Below, piece by piece: positions 1-9,086 of a stretch of DNA of 34,012 nucleotides. The stretch is from Mitsuokella sp. oral taxon 131 str. W9106 (GTDB taxonomy: Bacteria > Bacillota > Negativicutes > Selenomonadales > Selenomonadaceae). Every line of letters begins with the position of its first letter. Positions within the stretch are counted from its first letter, which is position 1. The stretch lies in contig NZ_KI273053.1 in assembly GCF_000469545.1 (NCBI RefSeq), positions 1-34,012 of the forward strand, written 5' to 3'. A program made the position numbers and the translations under genes. The notes under the pieces were generated by a model. It was not told where the DNA came from. It saw only the letters and a list, made by a program, of their open reading frames with translations, and did not search any database.

Positions 1-1103
1 GCGCTCGCCGTCAGCTCCTCGCTCGACGCCGAGACCTGCTCCGCCGCCTTCGACGTGCTCGAGACCATCTTGCGCATGGAATCGAGCATCTTCGCGTTGT
101 TGTTCTGCAAGTCCCCGACCTCATCGACGCGGTCGCTTGGCGGGATCTGCATCGAGAGGTCTCCCCCTGCGATGCGCGCTGCGATGGCAGAGAGCTTCTC
201 AATCGGCGTGATGGCGGACGTGAGGAAGTAGAACGTGATGCCGAGGAGGATCAGAACGGCGACGATGCAGATGCCGAGCAGGATGTAGCTCATGTGCGTA
301 GCGGACTCCTGCGCCTCGCTGCGCGGCATCGAAACGAGAGCCGTCCATCCCGAATCGCCGACCGGCGCTGCCGCGTAAAGACGCGTCACGCCCTCAAAAT
401 CGTATTCGAACGATTCGAGCTTGCCCGTCATGAGCTTCGCGGCGAGCTCCTTTCCTCCATCTATTTCGGTGAGTTTTTCCTCGATGCCGTATTTCGGATG
501 GGCGATAAACTCGCTGTTGCGCCCGAGGATGACGATCGAGCCCGTATCGCCGGCCTTGACGTCCTTGACTTCGTCCGACACCGCGTCGAGGTCGACGTTC
601 AGCGCGACGACGCCGAGGAGCCTGCCGTCCTTCATGATGGCGCGGCTGATCGTCAGAACGGGCTGATTATCGGAAGCCGCCTTATAGACATCCGAGATGA
701 CATCCTTGTCCGGAGAAGCGACGGCATCCTTGTACCAGTTGCGCGTGCGCGGGTCGTAGTTCGCGGCAAACGGTATCGTTCCATCGGTCGTGCCGTCCGG
801 GCGTCCGACAAACGCCGCCTTGACGCCCCTCAGCTTCGTGAGCTGCGCGAGTCCCTTCTTCATCGATTCGCCCGTCGGCATCGCCTCGCCCCAGTTGATC
901 GCCGTCGTGTTGACCGCCGTGCGGTCCGCATCGACCGCGACCGTAATGCGGTTCGCATAATGCTGGGTCAGCTCGGCGAGATAGCTGTGCGATATATCGC
1001 TGAGCGCGGAACGCGCCATCGAGTTAATGATGAGTCCCATGACGATGAATACCACGACGAGTGGTATCCCGATGCCAAGCAGCATCTTTGGTTTCAATTT
1101 CAT
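1..1103 (-). CDS. Methyl-accepting chemotaxis protein, 5' part (C-terminus beyond window edge)
   Basis: Membrane chemoreceptor that would signal to CheA/CheW; 367 codons are visible and the reading frame runs open through base 1. The start (ATG at 1103) follows GGGAGG by about 7 bases. The protein begins MKLKPKM with a transmembrane segment near residues 8-29. An extracellular double-Cache-type domain with a DPRTRNWY motif follows, then a second membrane segment, a HAMP segment (GGDLSMQIP) and the start of the signalling coiled coil (KAAEQVSASSEELTAS). The conserved receptor hairpin lies outside the window. It shares N-terminus, Cache motif and HAMP with the receptor just upstream on the same strand, so the pair is a tandem duplication. 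The ligand is unknown; the R-x-W-Y motif resembles amino-acid-binding dCache domains, which is inference. Confidence 0.93.
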   Translation of the reverse strand, partial: MKLKPKMLLGIGIPLVVVFIVMGLIINSMARSALSDISHSYLAELTQHYANRITVAVDADRTAVNTTAINWGEAMPTGESMKKGLAQLTKLRGVKAAFVGRPDGTTDGTIPFAANYDPRTRNWYKDAVASPDKDVISDVYKAASDNQPVLTISRAIMKDGRLLGVVALNVDLDAVSDEVKDVKAGDTGSIVILGRNSEFIAHPKYGIEEKLTEIDGGKELAAKLMTGKLESFEYDFEGVTRLYAAAPVGDSGWTALVSMPRSEAQESATHMSYILLGICIVAVLILLGITFYFLTSAITPIEKLSAIAARIAGGDLSMQIPPSDRVDEVGDLQNNNAKMLDSMRKMVSSTSKAAEQVSASSEELTAS

Positions 1104-1246
1104 AAAAAAACCTCCCTGCAACGACCGATCACCGCGATGCGTGAATCCTGTTTCGTTAACCTGATATTAGACTCATTTCGCCGAACAGTTACGGAATCCT
1201 TCTATTTCGTAGAAAATTTTATGGAATTTCCCGAAGGAGCCTTCCC

Positions 1247-3217
1247 TTACTTCAGTTTGAACTTCTTGACGCCAGCCTGCAGTTTCTCCGCAAGATCGGC
1301 AAGCGTATGGCTCGCTGCCGCGATTTCCTGCGTCGAGGCAGCCTGCTGCTCCGAAACGGCGCTGACATCCGTCGCTTTCTTCTGGACGCTCTGTGACGCT
1401 TTGCTGATGCGCTCCACCTGCCCGACGGTTTTCGTACACGCTTTCTGCACCGCCTCGTTGCCTTCCCGAATCGTGCGGATCGCCTCTGTGAGGCGCGTCA
1501 CGTCATCTGCGATACGGCCGAATTCCTCGCCTGCAACCTTGACGTGCGCAACGCTTTCTTGCACTTCTTCCTGCTGTGCCCGCGTGAGGTCGAACGTCTG
1601 CTGGATCTCGATGCCGTTTCGCTTGATGACGTCGTTGATCTCCTGCGCCGCCTCTTCGGATTGCTCCGCCAGCTTGCGCACTTCGTCCGCGACGACGGCG
1701 AAGCCTCGCCCCTGTCCACCTGCGCGCGCCGCTTCGATCGCGGCATTGAGCGCGAGCAGCTTCGTCTGCCCCGAGATCTCCGTGATCGCTTCGTTGATGC
1801 GCGCGATGTTCTTCGCGTCGTCGTAGAGCTTTTGCACGGCGGCATCGACGCCGGCCGCACCGCGTGCCAGGCGTTCGACCCCCGCGACGACTTGATCGAT
1901 GAGCTCGCGCCCCTCTGCCGTTGCCGACTGCGTATTCCCGGCCGCCTCCATCGCCTCCGCCACAGCCTTTCTGGAACGGTCCATCGATTCATTCATGTCG
2001 TTGACCGTTTCCTCGGCGCTGCCGACAATCTTGCTCTGCTCCGCACTCTGCTCGGCGATCGAGACGACGGCCTCCGCCGCCGACTGCGATGCCTGCGCCG
2101 TCTGATTCGCGCTCGTCGTCAGCTCCTCGCTCGACGAGGAGACTTGCTCCGCCGCCTTTCCCGTATCCGCGACCATATCGCGCATCGCCGCGAGCATTTT
2201 TGCGTTATTGTTGTGCAAGATGCCGATCTCGTCGGTGCGCGCACTCGCGGGGATCTGCATCGAGAGATCCCCGCCCGCGATGCGCTCCGCGAGGGCGGAG
2301 AGCCGCGCGATCGGCGTCGTTGCCGAACCGAGGAAGCAGTAGGTGATCGCAAGGAGGATGAGGAGCGTGAGCACGCAGATGCCCGCGAGCATATAGCTCA
2401 TGTGCGCGACGTCCTCGAACGCCTCTTTTTGGGGAATGGACACGACCATCGTCCACCCCGTCGAGCGGATCGGCGAGACGGCAAAGAACCGATCCACGCC
2501 GCGGAATTGATCCTCAATCGTCTCGACTTTTCCGGACATCATGCGCTTGACGAGTTCCTTGCTCGAGCCGCCGTCTACTTCCGTCATCTTCTCCTCGACG
2601 GAATGCCCGTGGTGATAGATGTACTCGCTCGAGCTGCCGAGCACATAGAGCGTGCCGGTCTCGCCGACCTTGACATCCTTTAGGAGATCCGCAACCGTAT
2701 CGAGCGAGATGTTCGCGCCGATGACGCCGAGGATCTCGCCGTTCTTCTTGACCGCGCGGCTGATCGTGATGACGGGCTTGCCCGACGACGACGCCATGTA
2801 TGCCTCGGAAACGACGGTCTTTCCGTCCGCCGCGACCGCACTCTTATACCAATCGCGCGTGCGCGGATCCCAGCCGTCCCGCATCGTATTGCTCGCCGCA
2901 TACGTCCCATCCGGCCGCCCGAAGTAAAACGAGAGCATGCCGTCAGACTTCGCGAGACTGTTGATCTCCGCCTGCATGTCTGCTCCGACGGGCAGCGCCC
3001 CCTCCCAGATTTTGCCGACCGAATCGACGACCGCAACGTTTGCGCGCACGACGGAATCGATCTCATGCGCGTAGTGCTGGCTCATCTCTTCGAGCGAAGC
3101 CGACGTCGACTCGCGCAGTGCCGAGCTCGCCATCGAGTAAATCGCAATGCCCATGATAAGGAATGCAAGGACGAGCGGAATGCCGATCCCAAGCATCATC
3201 TTCGGTTTTAGTTTCAT
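1247..3217 (-). CDS. Methyl-accepting chemotaxis protein (dCache-HAMP-MA)
   Basis: Complete 656-residue chemoreceptor. The first transmembrane segment is about residues 8-30. The periplasmic dCache domain spans about 33-270 and carries [11 protein letters not shown] at 117-127, with Tyr140 and Asp173 placed as in amine/amino-acid-binding Cache domains. The second membrane segment is about 273-297, HAMP about 298-350, and a long methyl-accepting coiled coil ends in KKFKLK. The hairpin tip around [20 protein letters not shown] and [18 protein letters not shown] is canonical for CheA/CheW contact. AGGAGG lies 10 bases before the start. The next gene downstream, with 143 bases between them, is a close paralogue starting with nearly the same residues. 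The ligand is not determined. No CheR/CheB-binding pentapeptide is visible at the C-terminus. Confidence 0.96.
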   Translation of the reverse strand: MKLKPKMMLGIGIPLVLAFLIMGIAIYSMASSALRESTSASLEEMSQHYAHEIDSVVRANVAVVDSVGKIWEGALPVGADMQAEINSLAKSDGMLSFYFGRPDGTYAASNTMRDGWDPRTRDWYKSAVAADGKTVVSEAYMASSSGKPVITISRAVKKNGEILGVIGANISLDTVADLLKDVKVGETGTLYVLGSSSEYIYHHGHSVEEKMTEVDGGSSKELVKRMMSGKVETIEDQFRGVDRFFAVSPIRSTGWTMVVSIPQKEAFEDVAHMSYMLAGICVLTLLILLAITYCFLGSATTPIARLSALAERIAGGDLSMQIPASARTDEIGILHNNNAKMLAAMRDMVADTGKAAEQVSSSSEELTTSANQTAQASQSAAEAVVSIAEQSAEQSKIVGSAEETVNDMNESMDRSRKAVAEAMEAAGNTQSATAEGRELIDQVVAGVERLARGAAGVDAAVQKLYDDAKNIARINEAITEISGQTKLLALNAAIEAARAGGQGRGFAVVADEVRKLAEQSEEAAQEINDVIKRNGIEIQQTFDLTRAQQEEVQESVAHVKVAGEEFGRIADDVTRLTEAIRTIREGNEAVQKACTKTVGQVERISKASQSVQKKATDVSAVSEQQAASTQEIAAASHTLADLAEKLQAGVKKFKLK

Positions 3218-3380
3218 GTTCGAACATCCTCCTAAAGCTCGTTGCGCCAGCCTTGACGCATGTTCCGAAAGGGAAAAACGGCGTATTGCGTCAATCCATC
3301 CGATTCATTTTATGATAAATCCATTCGATTCTTTTTCTTAAAATCCTGCTAGAAATCCAGTTTTATTTGTCTGCCCGCAC

Positions 3381-3412
3381 AAAAAGGCGTGACCGAATGG
3401 CCACGCCTTTTT
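3381..3412. terminator. Bidirectional intrinsic terminator after the alanine-rich hypothetical gene
   Basis: The arms AAAAAGGCGTG (3381-3391) and CACGCCTTTTT (3402-3412) enclose a small loop with inner pairs. A GC core is flanked by an A tract on one side and a T tract on the other, so it can end transcription in both directions. It lies 19 bases beyond the stop of the minus-strand gene at 3431-4273. Confidence 0.9.
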
Positions 3413-3430
3413 GCGTCCCGTTTCCAAAGC

Positions 3431-4273
3431 CTAGTGTGCCGCGGCAGCCGTTCCTGTCGCAGCATCCGCCGCACCTGCGCTGCCCGCTGCCTTTTGGCCG
3501 AGCTTTGCGAGCGCGGCTTCCAAGCGCTTCGTGATCGCGGCATGCGTGTCCTGCGTGATCTTTGGCATCTTGTCCTCGCCCGTCGCGTCCTTCCACGTGA
3601 TGCCGGCCTGCTTGAAGCCCGCTTCGATCGCGCCCTGCATGGCCTTGAGCTTCGCCGCGTCGTTTCCCGCGAGCGCCGTCGCCATGCCGAAGAGGCGGTC
3701 CGAAACCGCATGCACCGACCACTGGCCGCCGTCCGCAATCGCTTTCGCCGCCTCTTCGGGCGTCGTGCCGACAGATGGCAGGACGAACTTGTCCGCCCCG
3801 ATCTTCGTGCCGCCGAAGTTCAGCGTACCGACGCCGTCATCGACGTAGCCCTGAAGCTGCTTGTTGTGCGACGAAAGCACATCGATCATGAGCTGGTAGG
3901 CGGCGTTCACCTTGCTGCCGCCGTTCGCCGAGAGCGAGCCCTGCACGAGCAGGTTCGCATTCGTCGTGCCCTTCGCCATCGATTCGAGCATCTTTTGATA
4001 GCCGCTGTCAATGCCTGCCTGCAGAACCTTCGCCTGCTCTTTCGTCAGGCCTTTGATCGCCTTCTCCTGCGCTGCGCCGTCTGCCTTGACGTCAATTTGG
4101 TACGCACGCGTCGCCGCACTTGCCGCAGACGCATGCACGTCCTTTGCAGGCGCCACGCCGCCTGCCTGCTTCGCTTGACGTGCCGCCGCGACGTCGGACG
4201 CCGTGACGTTCGCCTGCGTGCCCGCGCCCATGCCCGAAACCGCAGTTGCATTCGTTACTTCCGTTACATCCAT
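3431..4273 (-). CDS. Hypothetical alanine-rich protein with C-terminal 'VSDRLF/ALAGND' helical domain
   Basis: Hypothetical protein of 280 residues without signal peptide or membrane segment. The N-terminal half is low-complexity and rich in Ala, Gly and Thr. The C-terminal half has SVHAVSDRLFGMATALAGND, KLKAMQGAIEAGFKQAGITW and a short helix before an Ala-rich tail. This pattern resembles a poorly characterised family common in Clostridia and Negativicutes, where a 'W/Y-x-V-x-x-T/V-S-D-R' motif precedes 'GFKxA'. That family is sometimes found near flagellar genes, but I infer no function. Two in-frame ATGs exist. The one at 4279 is only about 2 bases from AGGAGG, whereas the one at 4273 has 8 bases, so I chose 4273. 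It is monocistronic, between its own promoter (4344-4372) and the terminator at 3381-3412. Confidence 0.8.
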   Translation of the reverse strand: MDVTEVTNATAVSGMGAGTQANVTASDVAAARQAKQAGGVAPAKDVHASAASAATRAYQIDVKADGAAQEKAIKGLTKEQAKVLQAGIDSGYQKMLESMAKGTTNANLLVQGSLSANGGSKVNAAYQLMIDVLSSHNKQLQGYVDDGVGTLNFGGTKIGADKFVLPSVGTTPEEAAKAIADGGQWSVHAVSDRLFGMATALAGNDAAKLKAMQGAIEAGFKQAGITWKDATGEDKMPKITQDTHAAITKRLEAALAKLGQKAAGSAGAADAATGTAAAAH

Positions 4274-4343
4274 GTCCATGTCCTCCTTTTGCTGCCCATC
4301 CTTGTGAACGGTCTATCGCCAGCAGATAGAGCCATTCGCTTAT

Positions 4344-4372
4344 ATTATCGTGCATTCGCCTGTTTTTGACAA
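4344..4372 (-). promoter_or_regulatory. Predicted sigma-70-type promoter of the 3431-4273 gene
   Basis: On the minus strand TTGTCA (4372-4367) and GATAAT (4349-4344) are separated by 17 bases. They lie about 70 bases upstream of the gene start, a suitable leader length. Confidence 0.55.
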
Positions 4373-4383
4373 GGAATTTTTCG

Positions 4384-4413
4384 CGGGCTTTCACGGGCTT
4401 TCACGGGCTTTCA
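4384..4413. repeat. Three tandem copies of the decamer CGGGCTTTCA
   Basis: Perfect head-to-tail 10-base repeats occupy 4384-4393, 4394-4403 and 4404-4413. They lie in the divergent intergenic region between the hypothetical gene and the dehydrogenase gene, just upstream of the minus-strand promoter. The period is close to one helical turn, so a protein-binding array is possible; slippage expansion is the simpler explanation. Confidence 0.8.
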
Positions 4414-4486
4414 CGCACCGGCCACACGGCAAAAAGAACCAAAACAAGCCATTGAAACTTTTTCTCATGATAACGGCAGGAATCCG

Positions 4487-4547
4487 TTGACAATCCAACT
4501 TTAGAATGATAGGATTGCATTGACAAGAGTTTTTTTTCACATATACT
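4487..4547 (+). promoter_or_regulatory. Tandem predicted promoters of the dehydrogenase gene
   Basis: The first is TTGACA (4487-4492), 17 bases, TAGGAT (4510-4515). The second is TTGACA (4520-4525), 16 bases, TATACT (4542-4547), both before the ATG at 4569. CAATCC and GGATTG (4491-4496, 4512-4517) form an inverted repeat spanning promoter one and could be an operator. Confidence 0.7.
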
Positions 4548-4568
4548 TCGATAGCAGGGGGTAATCGA

Positions 4569-5525
4569 ATGAATCAGAGAAGAAAGATTGTCGTCATCGG
4601 TGCCAGCAACGTCGGTTCCGCCGTTGCGAACAAGATTGCGGACTTCCAGCTCGCAACGGAAGTCGCGCTCATCGACATCAATGAGGATAAGGCATGGGGC
4701 GAGGCAAAGGATTCGAGCCATGCGACGAGCTGCATCTACAGCACGAATATCAAGTTCCACCTCGGCGACTACGACGACTGCAAGGATGCAAACATCATCG
4801 TCATCACGGCCGGTCCGTCCATCCGTCCGGGTGAGACGCCGGATCGCCTCAAGCTCGCCGGCACGAACGTCAAGATCATGTCGTCCGTCTTCAGCGAGAT
4901 CGTAAAGCGCACGAAGGAAGCCATGATCATCATGATCACGAACCCGCTCGACGTGGCCACCTATGCGGTATCGACGATGTTCGATTACCCGCGCCATCTC
5001 ATCCTCGGCACGGGCACGCTCCTCGAGACGTATCGCTTCCGCCGCATCCTCGCCGATCGGTATCAGGTCGACCCGAAGACGATCCACGGATACGTCCTCG
5101 GCGAGCACGGCAATGCGGCATTCGTCGCATGGTCGACGACGGGCTGCGCAGGCTTTTCCATCGATCTCCTCGACGAGTATTTCCATCATACGGAAAAGCT
5201 CAGCAAGGCCGGCGTCGAGAAGGAGCTCGTGCAGGTCGCATACGACGTCATCAACCGCAAGGGCTTCACGAACACGGGCGTCGCGATGGCGGCATGCCGC
5301 TACATCAAGGCGGTGCTCTACGACGAGCACACGATCCTCCCGTGCTCCGCGGTCATGGAAGGCGAGTACGGCATCAAGAACGTCGCCCTCTCCATCCCGC
5401 GCATGGTCTGCGCAGACGGAGTCGTACGCTCGTTCGAGATCCACCTCTCGGACGACGAGCTGGAAAAGATGCACAAGGCCGCCCAGAGCGTCCGCCATGC
5501 ACTCGACGGCGCAGGCGTGAAGTAA
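4569..5525 (+). CDS. L-lactate dehydrogenase family protein (possibly another L-2-hydroxyacid dehydrogenase)
   Basis: Cytoplasmic NAD-dependent enzyme of 318 residues in the LDH/MDH family, which interconverts a 2-oxoacid and an L-2-hydroxyacid. The Rossmann loop GASNVG is at 11-16 with Asp36 for the NAD ribose, ITNPLDV at 123-129 and the catalytic histidine in GEHG at 178-181 (His180). It departs from classical LDH. The specificity position that is Gln in LDH and Arg in MDH appears to be Ile85. The active-site loop (GETPDR, 88-93) has two extra residues before the catalytic Arg93. The Asp that pairs with the histidine appears as Glu153 in LLETYRFR. Fermentative lactate formation is the likely role by family resemblance, but branched or larger substrates are possible. 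It is monocistronic, with its own promoters and a terminator. Confidence 0.85.
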   Translation: MNQRRKIVVIGASNVGSAVANKIADFQLATEVALIDINEDKAWGEAKDSSHATSCIYSTNIKFHLGDYDDCKDANIIVITAGPSIRPGETPDRLKLAGTNVKIMSSVFSEIVKRTKEAMIIMITNPLDVATYAVSTMFDYPRHLILGTGTLLETYRFRRILADRYQVDPKTIHGYVLGEHGNAAFVAWSTTGCAGFSIDLLDEYFHHTEKLSKAGVEKELVQVAYDVINRKGFTNTGVAMAACRYIKAVLYDEHTILPCSAVMEGEYGIKNVALSIPRMVCADGVVRSFEIHLSDDELEKMHKAAQSVRHALDGAGVK

Positions 5526-5559
5526 TGTGAAGAAGCCCTCACGGCTTGGCCAAGAGGGT

Positions 5560-5600
5560 GCTGCGGGCAAGCGCGCGATTCGTTTGCCCGCAGCTTTTTT
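5560..5600 (+). terminator. Intrinsic terminator of the dehydrogenase gene
   Basis: GCTGCGGGCAA (5560-5570) pairs with TTGCCCGCAGC (5584-5594) across a 13-base loop and is followed by six T. It begins 35 bases after the stop codon. Confidence 0.92.
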
Positions 5601-5622
5601 CATGCAGCGCGTTCCACAGGAC

Positions 5623-5664
5623 AAAAAAGAGATTGCCGCAGGACTTTGCAGCAATCTCTTTTTC
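5623..5664 (-). terminator. Intrinsic terminator of the sucC-sucD operon
   Basis: On the minus strand an A-rich arm AAAAAGAGATTGC pairs with GCAATCTCTTTTTT across a 14-base loop and ends in a T run. It lies about 30 bases past the sucD stop and faces the dehydrogenase terminator, as expected between convergent genes. Confidence 0.9.
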
Positions 5665-5694
5665 CGTTCCATGGGTTTCCCTGCTCCCAGCATC

Positions 5695-6600
5695 TCAGCA
5701 GGTATGGCACTTCTCGAACAGTCCTTTTCCCTTGAGGAGCTTGACCATCGTCGCGCCGATGTGCGCGACGGTATCGGCCACGGGGATGCCTGCTGCGGTG
5801 AGCGCGGCAACTTTGTCCGCCGCCGTGCCCTTGCCGCCTGAGATGATCGCGCCCGCATGCCCCATGCGCTTGCCCGGAGGCGCCTGACGCCCTGCGATGA
5901 ATGCGGAGACGGGCTTTTCTTTCAGGTTCTCCTGGATCCACTTCGCCGCGTCCTCCTCCGCCGTGCCGCCGATCTCGCCGATCATGAGGACGGCGAGCGT
6001 ATCGGGATCGTCCTTGAAAAGCTTCAGCGCATCGATGAAGTCCATGCCCTTGACGGGGTCGCCGCCGATGCCGACAGTCGTCGTCTGCCCGATGCCCGCG
6101 TTCGTCAGCTGGAACGCCGCCTCGTAGGTGAGCGTGCCGGAGCGCGAGATGACGCCGACGTGGCCAGGCTTGCTGACGCTGCCGGGCGTGATGCCGAGCT
6201 TCGCCTGATCTGCGGTCAAAATGCCGGGGCAGTTCGGTCCGACGAGCCGCGTCCTGCGCCCTTCCAGGTAGCGGCGCACCTTGACCATGTCGAGCACGGG
6301 GATGTGCTCGGTGATGCAGACGACGAGATCGAGATCCGCATCGGCCGCCTCCATGATGGAGTCCGCTGCGAAGCGCGCGGGCACGTAGACGACGGATGCC
6401 GTCGCGCCCGTTGCGCGGACGGCGTCCCGCACGGTATTGAACACAGGGACGCCCTCGACGGACTGCCCTGCCTTTCCAGGGGTTACGCCGCCGACGATCT
6501 TCGTCCCGTAGTCGAGCATCTGCTTCGTGTGGAACGACGCCGCCTTGCCCGTGATGCCCTGTACGATGACTTTCGTATCCTTATCAACCAAAACTGACAT
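5695..6600 (-). CDS. sucD: Succinate-CoA ligase (ADP-forming) alpha subunit
   Basis: The 301-residue alpha subunit carries the CoA-binding fold and the phosphorylated histidine in the reaction succinate + CoA + ATP to succinyl-CoA + ADP + phosphate. The N-terminal CoA-binding domain includes [13 protein letters not shown] (13-25) and TPGKAG (40-45). The ligase domain has GPNCPGI (121-127), SRSGTLTYE (152-160) and GGDPVKG. The phosphohistidine lies in [10 protein letters not shown] (His248). Length is normal for the family; the KCHTC tail is an unusual short extension. It starts 16 bases after sucC with GGGAGG upstream, so the two form one operon that ends at the terminator at 5623-5664. In a Selenomonas-like fermenter the enzyme would work in the succinate/propionate branch or an incomplete TCA cycle; that part is inference. 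Confidence 0.97.
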   Translation of the reverse strand: MSVLVDKDTKVIVQGITGKAASFHTKQMLDYGTKIVGGVTPGKAGQSVEGVPVFNTVRDAVRATGATASVVYVPARFAADSIMEAADADLDLVVCITEHIPVLDMVKVRRYLEGRRTRLVGPNCPGILTADQAKLGITPGSVSKPGHVGVISRSGTLTYEAAFQLTNAGIGQTTTVGIGGDPVKGMDFIDALKLFKDDPDTLAVLMIGEIGGTAEEDAAKWIQENLKEKPVSAFIAGRQAPPGKRMGHAGAIISGGKGTAADKVAALTAAGIPVADTVAHIGATMVKLLKGKGLFEKCHTC

Positions 6601-6616
6601 AGCCTTGCCCTCCCTT

Positions 6617-7807
6617 TCAAGCCTTCGCCGCAGCGACGCGCTTCACGATCTCTTCCGCACCGCCTTCCATCGTCGCGGCGGGGAACACGTTCGCAATCGG
6701 CGTGTTCTTCAGGATCGCGCGCCCTTCCTTGACCTTCGTCCCCTCAAGGCGCACGACGACGGGAACCGGCAGCGATTTTCCATCGGGAGAGATGATCTTC
6801 GCCGCCTCGATGATGCCGTTTGCGATGTTGTCGCAGCGGTTGATGCCGCCGAAGATGTTGACGAAGATGCCTTTTGCCTGGCCGCCTTCGAGCATGATGC
6901 GGAACGCCTTTGCGATCTTCTCCGGCTCGGAGTCGCCGCCGACATCGAGGAAGTTCGCCGGCTCGCCGCCGTAGTGCTTGATGATGTCGACGGTGGCCAT
7001 CGCGAGGCCAGCGCCGTTGACCATGCAGGCGACATCGCCGCCAAGGTTGACGTAGTTGAGCCCGGCTTCCGCCGCCTCGCGCTCCTTCGGATCCTCCTCC
7101 GTCTCATCGCGAAGCGCGACGATGTCGGGATGGCGGAAGAGCGCGCTGTCATCGAAGTTGAGCTTCGCGTCGAGCGCGATGACGTCGTCCTCTGCCGTGA
7201 CGACGAGGGGATTGATCTCGACCTGCGAGCAGTCCTTGCCGATCATCACCTTGTAGAGCCCCTGCATGAGCGCCGTCGCCTTGCGGATGGCAGGCGCGGG
7301 GATATGGATCGCATACGCCATGCGCTGCGCTTGAAACGGAGCAAGCCCAATGACGGGATCGATGTATTCCTTGTAGATCTTTTCGGGGGTCTTGGCAGCG
7401 ACCTTCTCGATCTCAACGCCGCCTTCTTCCGAGCCCATCATGACGATGCGCGCCGTCTGGCGGTCGACGACAAAGGAGAGGTAATACTCTTTCTGGATGC
7501 TTGCGCCTGCCTCGATGAGCAGACGTCCGACTTTCTTGCCTTCAGGACCGGTCTGATGCGTGACGAGCGTCTTGCCGAGCAGCTCTTTTGCATAGCCCCT
7601 GACCTCGTCGGCCGACTTCGCGATCTTGACGCCGCCCGCCTTGCCGCGGCCGCCCGCATGGATCTGTGCTTTGACAACGATAACGGGAGTAGCGAGCGCT
7701 TTCGCGTTCGCTACCGCCTCCTCCACCGTGAACGCCGGTTTGCCGTCCGGGACATGCACGCCGTAGGAGCGCAGGATTTCCTTGCTTTGGTACTCATGGA
7801 TATTCAT
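6617..7807 (-). CDS. sucC: Succinate-CoA ligase (ADP-forming) beta subunit
   Basis: The 396-residue beta subunit has an N-terminal ATP-grasp domain that binds nucleotide and a C-terminal ligase domain that binds succinate. Visible motifs are [17 protein letters not shown] at the start, the ATP-grasp lysine/glycine region [18 protein letters not shown], the metal-binding QVEINPLVV and the ligase motif [16 protein letters not shown]. Length matches the family. The start is preceded by a GGGGG-type ribosome site. It forms a two-gene operon with sucD, 16 bases downstream. A promoter (TTAGAC/TATAAT) and a leader able to fold into a long-range stem lie upstream. Confidence 0.97.
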   Translation of the reverse strand: MNIHEYQSKEILRSYGVHVPDGKPAFTVEEAVANAKALATPVIVVKAQIHAGGRGKAGGVKIAKSADEVRGYAKELLGKTLVTHQTGPEGKKVGRLLIEAGASIQKEYYLSFVVDRQTARIVMMGSEEGGVEIEKVAAKTPEKIYKEYIDPVIGLAPFQAQRMAYAIHIPAPAIRKATALMQGLYKVMIGKDCSQVEINPLVVTAEDDVIALDAKLNFDDSALFRHPDIVALRDETEEDPKEREAAEAGLNYVNLGGDVACMVNGAGLAMATVDIIKHYGGEPANFLDVGGDSEPEKIAKAFRIMLEGGQAKGIFVNIFGGINRCDNIANGIIEAAKIISPDGKSLPVPVVVRLEGTKVKEGRAILKNTPIANVFPAATMEGGAEEIVKRVAAAKA

Positions 7808-7831
7808 TGTCTTGCCCCCTTATGCACTGAA

Positions 7832-7893
7832 GAAGCCGAGATGTTGCGCCAAACACGATTCGGTATGGTTCGGTTATCATTCACCTCGGCTTC
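7832..7893 (-). promoter_or_regulatory. Long-range inverted repeat in the sucC 5' leader
   Basis: GAAGCCGAG (7832-7840) and CTCGGCTTC (7885-7893) are perfect complements 44 bases apart, inside the predicted sucC transcript leader. No T run follows, so it is not a terminator. It matches no riboswitch class that I recognise. Confidence 0.5.
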
Positions 7894-7902
7894 GATGGTT
7901 TT

Positions 7903-7932
7903 ATTATAGAACTTTCCCTTTATTTCGTCTAA
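7903..7932 (-). promoter_or_regulatory. Predicted promoter of sucC-sucD
   Basis: Minus-strand TTAGAC (7932-7927), 18 bases, TATAAT (7908-7903), lying about 95 bases before the sucC start in an AT-rich stretch directly after the alcohol dehydrogenase gene. No clear terminator separates the two operons, so readthrough into sucCD is also possible. Confidence 0.6.
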
Positions 7933-7951
7933 TTATAAATATTTATTTTAT

Positions 7952-9037
7952 TCATTGATGGTTCTTATGATAAGTTTCCAGCTTGCGCGCCGCATCGAGC
8001 AATACGCTCTGCGTGATCTTGTACGGCATGATGCGCACGTCCTGCTTTTTCTCCGTCGCCTGAAAGACGCGATGGATGTCGTCCTCGCCCGCGCCGATGT
8101 CCTTGCGGCACGTCGGCAGCCCGATCCTGCGGCAAAAGCGGAAAAAGCGCTCGAATTCTTCGACCTGCCCATCGCAGAGCAGGAGAAGAAGGATGCCGTA
8201 GGCGACGAGCCCGCCGTGCTGACGGCACTGCTCGCGCGCGGAGAGATTGCCGAGCTCGACGAAGAGTGCGTGCGCGATATGCCCGTTGTACTCGGGCGCA
8301 GCGAGATTCGAGACGAGACCGCTCGTGATGATGACGGCGAGCACCGTCTCCTCGAACGCGAGGCTCGCGCGGTGCTGACGGTTGTCCTCCAGCGCCTGCG
8401 CGCCGTAGGCGTAAAGCGGCTCGGCGCACATCTTCGAGAGCGCGATGCCCATGCCGTCGCGATGGCAGAGCGTCTTGCCGCGCGACGCGATCTGCGCCTC
8501 GTAGAACTTCGCCATCGTGTCCCCGATGCCGCGCCGCAGCACCTCGACGGGGGCATGGACGAGGATGCGCGTGCAGATGAAGACGTGAACCGGCGGCACG
8601 ATGGAGTAAAGGTATTCGCGGAAGCGGCCGTCCGGCTCGTAAACCGTCGCGATGCTCGCCGATGCCGCGCAGCTCCCCGCAACGGTTGGAAAGGTAAAGT
8701 ACGGCTTGTTAACCGTGTGCGCAACGGCTTTTGCCGTGTCGATGACCTTGCCGCCTCCGACGGCAAAGATCATATCGGCCTCCGCGACAGCGCTGTCGTT
8801 CGCGATGCGCGCGATCGCTTTGCGCGTCGTCTGCCCGCTCGCATGGATGAACCCCGTGAACTCGAGCCCGACCCCCTCGACCGCCTTGACCATCTTCTCC
8901 TGCGCCGCCTCGACCCCTTCCCTGCCGCCGATGACGACGACGGTCTTTCCGTAGCGCGGACAGATTTCGCGTATCTTGTCGTACGCCTCCTCGCCGATCG
9001 TGTAGTTCGGAAAAGATACCGTATACCGTTTCGTCAT
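7952..9037 (-). CDS. Iron-containing alcohol dehydrogenase / glycerol dehydrogenase-like protein
   Basis: NAD(P)-dependent oxidoreductase of 361 residues from the group III metal-dependent alcohol dehydrogenase superfamily. The nucleotide-binding loop is FAVGGGKVIDTAK (91-103). The likely metal ligands are Asp173 (GIGDTMAKF), His256 (HIAHAL) and His274 (RQHGGL), the spacing expected for glycerol dehydrogenase relatives. The substrate cannot be set from sequence; glycerol, 1,2-propanediol or a sugar-derived polyol are options. An upstream in-frame ATG at 9058 lacks a ribosome site, whereas the ATG at 9037 has AAGGAGAGG about 6 bases before it, so I chose 9037. It follows galM by 49 bases in the same direction, which suggests a small carbohydrate operon. 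Confidence 0.88.
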   Translation of the reverse strand: MTKRYTVSFPNYTIGEEAYDKIREICPRYGKTVVVIGGREGVEAAQEKMVKAVEGVGLEFTGFIHASGQTTRKAIARIANDSAVAEADMIFAVGGGKVIDTAKAVAHTVNKPYFTFPTVAGSCAASASIATVYEPDGRFREYLYSIVPPVHVFICTRILVHAPVEVLRRGIGDTMAKFYEAQIASRGKTLCHRDGMGIALSKMCAEPLYAYGAQALEDNRQHRASLAFEETVLAVIITSGLVSNLAAPEYNGHIAHALFVELGNLSAREQCRQHGGLVAYGILLLLLCDGQVEEFERFFRFCRRIGLPTCRKDIGAGEDDIHRVFQATEKKQDVRIMPYKITQSVLLDAARKLETYHKNHQ

Positions 9038-9086
9038 AAAGCCTCTCCTTTTCTGCATCTGCCGCGCGCTTGCCGCACGTTGCCGC

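Noticed and set aside
294-2683. Long plus-strand open frames (294-1826 and 1544-2683) opposite the chemoreceptor genes
   Set aside because: They are Arg/Ala/Leu-rich antisense frames produced by GC-rich codon usage of the receptors, and have no ribosome site or family motif.
4401-5858. Minus-strand 485-codon open frame over the dehydrogenase
   Set aside because: It shadows a clear enzyme gene, runs through two terminators and a promoter region, and has no recognisable domain.
6527-7909. Plus-strand 460-codon open frame opposite sucC
   Set aside because: The composition is antisense-like and sucC on the other strand is unambiguous.
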